DNA from: Dehalococcoidales bacterium
GTDB taxonomy: Bacteria; Chloroflexota; Dehalococcoidia; Dehalococcoidales; RBG-16-60-22
Assembly: GCA_030628245.1 (NCBI GenBank)
Contig: DAOVRI010000085.1
Coordinates: forward strand, 1 to 7,003
Direction of reading: 5' to 3'
Length of the DNA stretch: 7,003 nt
Below, one piece after another: positions 5,255 to 7,003 of this stretch. Every line of letters starts with the position of its first letter. Position 1 is the first letter of the stretch. The notes below the pieces were generated by a model, which ran no database searches, was not told the DNA's origin, and was given only the letters and a program-made list of their open reading frames with translations. The translations under genes were made by a program, and so were the position numbers.

Positions 5255-6697
5255 ATGCAGGTTACGATACAAGAAGCAAGCAGGCTACTGAGGGAAAAGA
5301 AAATCTCCTCCGTCGAGCTGACGAAGGACTATCTCGAGCGCATCCGGCAGGTGGAGTCGAAAGTCCGGGCGCTGGTGACGGTCACCGACGAGCCGGCCCT
5401 GGAGCAGGCACGGAAGGCCGACGAGCTTATCGCGTCCGGTAAGGCCGGCGCGCTGACGGGTGTCCCGATTGTCATCAAGGACAACATGTGCACCCGCGGA
5501 ATAAAGACGACATGCTCGTCGAAGATGCTGGAAAACTTCGTGCCTCCCTATGATGCCAGCGTGGTCGAGAAGGTGAACGCGCAGGGCATGGTGACGGTGG
5601 GCAAGACCAACCTGGACGAGTTCGCCATGGGGTCATCGACGGAGAACTCGGCGCTGTTCGTGACCCGTAATCCCTGGGACGTGAGCCGTGTGCCCGGCGG
5701 CTCAAGCGGCGGTTCGGCGGTGGCGGTGGTGGTCGGGGAGGCCGTCTGCGCCCTGGGGTCGGACACCGGCGGCAGCATCCGCCAGCCGGCGGGATTTTGC
5801 AGCGTCGTCGGTTTGAAACCTACTTACGGGCGGGTAAGCCGGTACGGGCTGGTGGCTTTCGCCAGCTCCCTCGACCAGATAGGCCCCCTGACGCAGGACG
5901 TTACCGACTGCGCCCTGTTATTTAATGCTATCGCCGGACATGACAAACGTGATTCCACCTCCGTCCCCGAACCGGTGCCCGATTATACGAAATGCCTGAA
6001 AACCGATTTGAAAGGCATGCGACTCGGCGTGCCGAAGGAGTATTACGTCGAGGGAATGCAGCCGGAGGTGACGGCAGCGATGAAGTCAGCCCTCGGCAAG
6101 CTGGAGGAGCTGGGCGCCGAGCTCGAAGAGACATCCCTGCCTTCTACCCCCTACGCCTTGGCGGTCTACTATATCATTGCCCCCTCCGAGGCCTCGGCTA
6201 ACCTGGCGCGCTACGACGGCGTGAAATACGGCTACTCCTACGCGGGCGACAGCATGTGGGAGTCCATGGAGAAGACGCGCGGGAATGGGTTCGGCCCGGA
6301 GGTGAAGCGTAGAATTATGCTGGGCACTTATGCCCTTTCCGCCGGCTATTACGACGCGTGGTATGTCAAAGCGCAGAAGGTGCGCACCCTGATTAGACGG
6401 GAGTTCGATGCCGCCTTCGAGAAGTATGACGCCCTGATTACCCCCACGTCGCCCACCGTGCCTTTCAAGATAGGGGAGAAGACGGACGACCCGCTGGCGA
6501 TGTACCTCAGCGATGTCTGCACCCTGCCCATTAATATCGCCGGGGTGCCGGGAATATCCGTGCCGGCGGGCTTTGCCGACGGACTGCCCATCGGCATGCA
6601 GATAATCGGCAGGCACTTCGGGGAGGAGACTTTACTGAGGGTTGCCTATGCGTTTGAGCAGGCCACCGATTGGCATAAGCGGAAGGCGGGGATTTGA
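5255..6697 (+). CDS. gatA: glutamyl/aspartyl-tRNA(Gln/Asn) amidotransferase subunit A
   Basis: A complete 480-residue amidase-signature enzyme, the glutaminase subunit of GatCAB. It releases ammonia from glutamine, which is channelled to GatB to amidate Glu-tRNA(Gln) or Asp-tRNA(Asn). The Ser-cisSer-Lys triad is intact: K75 in GVPIVIKDN, S150 in GGSSGGS (148-154) and S174 in SDTGGSIRQPAGF; all three are shifted by four from S. aureus GatA (79/154/178). Further family segments are GKTNLDEFAMGSSTENSA (116-133), GLKPTYGRVSRYGLVAFASS (186-205) and a C-terminal IGMQIIGRHFGEETLLR followed by ATDWHKR. The ATG at 5255 follows only a weak AGGTAG site, so translation may rely partly on coupling to gatC. 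gatB does not follow: the next ORF starts on a TTG overlapping this stop codon and has different composition. GatA is not truncated. Identity is firm. Confidence 0.97.
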   Translation: MQVTIQEASRLLREKKISSVELTKDYLERIRQVESKVRALVTVTDEPALEQARKADELIASGKAGALTGVPIVIKDNMCTRGIKTTCSSKMLENFVPPYDASVVEKVNAQGMVTVGKTNLDEFAMGSSTENSALFVTRNPWDVSRVPGGSSGGSAVAVVVGEAVCALGSDTGGSIRQPAGFCSVVGLKPTYGRVSRYGLVAFASSLDQIGPLTQDVTDCALLFNAIAGHDKRDSTSVPEPVPDYTKCLKTDLKGMRLGVPKEYYVEGMQPEVTAAMKSALGKLEELGAELEETSLPSTPYALAVYYIIAPSEASANLARYDGVKYGYSYAGDSMWESMEKTRGNGFGPEVKRRIMLGTYALSAGYYDAWYVKAQKVRTLIRREFDAAFEKYDALITPTSPTVPFKIGEKTDDPLAMYLSDVCTLPINIAGVPGISVPAGFADGLPIGMQIIGRHFGEETLLRVAYAFEQATDWHKRKAGI

Positions 6698-7003
6698 AGT
6701 TAGTTAGAGTCTTATTTCAGAGAATTAGGGAAATATTGAGAAATAGAGCTAAGGTAGAGTCATTGCTCTCCAAAGGCAGCGAAATAACAGGCGCTACGGT
6801 GGGAGGAACCGCGGGATTTTTCATAGGAGGACCTGCAGGTGCAGTGCTTGGAGGCCCGTTAGGGGTTATTGCGTCTAAGGTTTTATTTGACGTTGCGAAT
6901 AGACGTTTATCAAATAGGGAAAAAATTCGCATAGGTGCTACTGCTATATATGCACATATAAAAATACAATCACGTCTGGATGCTGGGGATACACCAAGAA
7001 ATG
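6694..7003 (+). CDS. unrecognised glycine-zipper protein, N-terminal part
   Basis: An open frame of 103 codons runs off the right edge. It starts at TTG 6694, whose TG belongs to the gatA stop TGA. The frame is closed just upstream by TAA at 6676, and GGAAGG (6681-6686) gives a fair ribosome binding site 7 nt before the TTG; later TTG codons (6736, 6763) are alternatives. Visible parts: a basic helix (MKLVRVLFQRIREILRNRAK, residues 1-20), a glycine zipper at about 33-57 (GATVGGTAGFFIGGPAG and repeats of the GxxxG type), then REKIRIGATAIYAHIKIQS (75-93) and RLDAGDTPRN at the edge. The zipper region is hydrophobic enough to be one or two membrane-associated helices. GC is about 44% by hand count (6721-7003), well below gatA, and AGA/ATA codons are common, which suggests recent acquisition. 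I do not recognise a named family and assign no function. Confidence 0.65.
   Translation, partial: MKLVRVLFQRIREILRNRAKVESLLSKGSEITGATVGGTAGFFIGGPAGAVLGGPLGVIASKVLFDVANRRLSNREKIRIGATAIYAHIKIQSRLDAGDTPRN

Noticed and set aside
6086..6616. Minus-strand open frame of 176 codons opposite gatA
   Set aside because: gatA is intact and well conserved over this stretch; the reverse frame is Gly/Arg/His-rich with no domain.

Overview
The window looks like an ordinary chromosomal segment of a GC-rich, probably anaerobic bacterium. The Dehalococcoidia/Chloroflexota are my best guess. That guess rests on the general look of the proteins (an ACMSD-like amidohydrolase beginning IDIF, a short GatC/GatA pair, a B12-type radical SAM protein) and was not checked against any database. 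The genes are mostly housekeeping: translation (bS21, a GatB/YqeY-domain protein, GatC, GatA), one partial sugar-related glycosyltransferase, and several enzymes of unknown substrate.

Layout. Positions 1-402 (minus strand) hold the N-terminal 134 codons of a TreT-like GT4 glycosyltransferase that runs off the left edge. A 261-bp divergent spacer (403-663) carries candidate promoters for both sides and a small inverted repeat. An amidohydrolase follows on the plus strand (664-1620). A 229-bp spacer (1621-1849) contains a hairpin just after the amidohydrolase, a very good sigma70-type promoter (TTGACA-17-TACAAT) and a GC-rich leader hairpin. These precede rpsU (TTG start) and a YqeY-family gene, which form a plus-strand pair. 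Convergent to them, with only 2 bp between stop codons, is a minus-strand pair: an NYN/PIN-type (LabA-like) protein at 4207-4740, then a radical SAM protein with an N-terminal B12-binding-like domain at 2569-4182. A divergent promoter region (4741-4910) separates that pair from plus-strand gatC and gatA. A TTG-initiated ORF overlaps the gatA stop codon and runs off the right edge. It is clearly more AT-rich and encodes a glycine-zipper protein that I do not recognise as a named family.

How the genes fit together. GatC and GatA are two of the three subunits of the tRNA-dependent amidotransferase GatCAB; gatB is not in the window. The YqeY-like protein shares the helical tRNA-binding module found at the C-terminus of GatB, and its pairing with rpsU is common in bacteria. 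The NYN and radical SAM genes look like one transcription unit with no established joint function. I see no CRISPR array, IS element, tRNA, rRNA or recognisable defence system. The most unusual items are the glycine-zipper gene behind gatA, the amidohydrolase whose first metal-ligand histidine is a phenylalanine, and the NYN/radical SAM pair.
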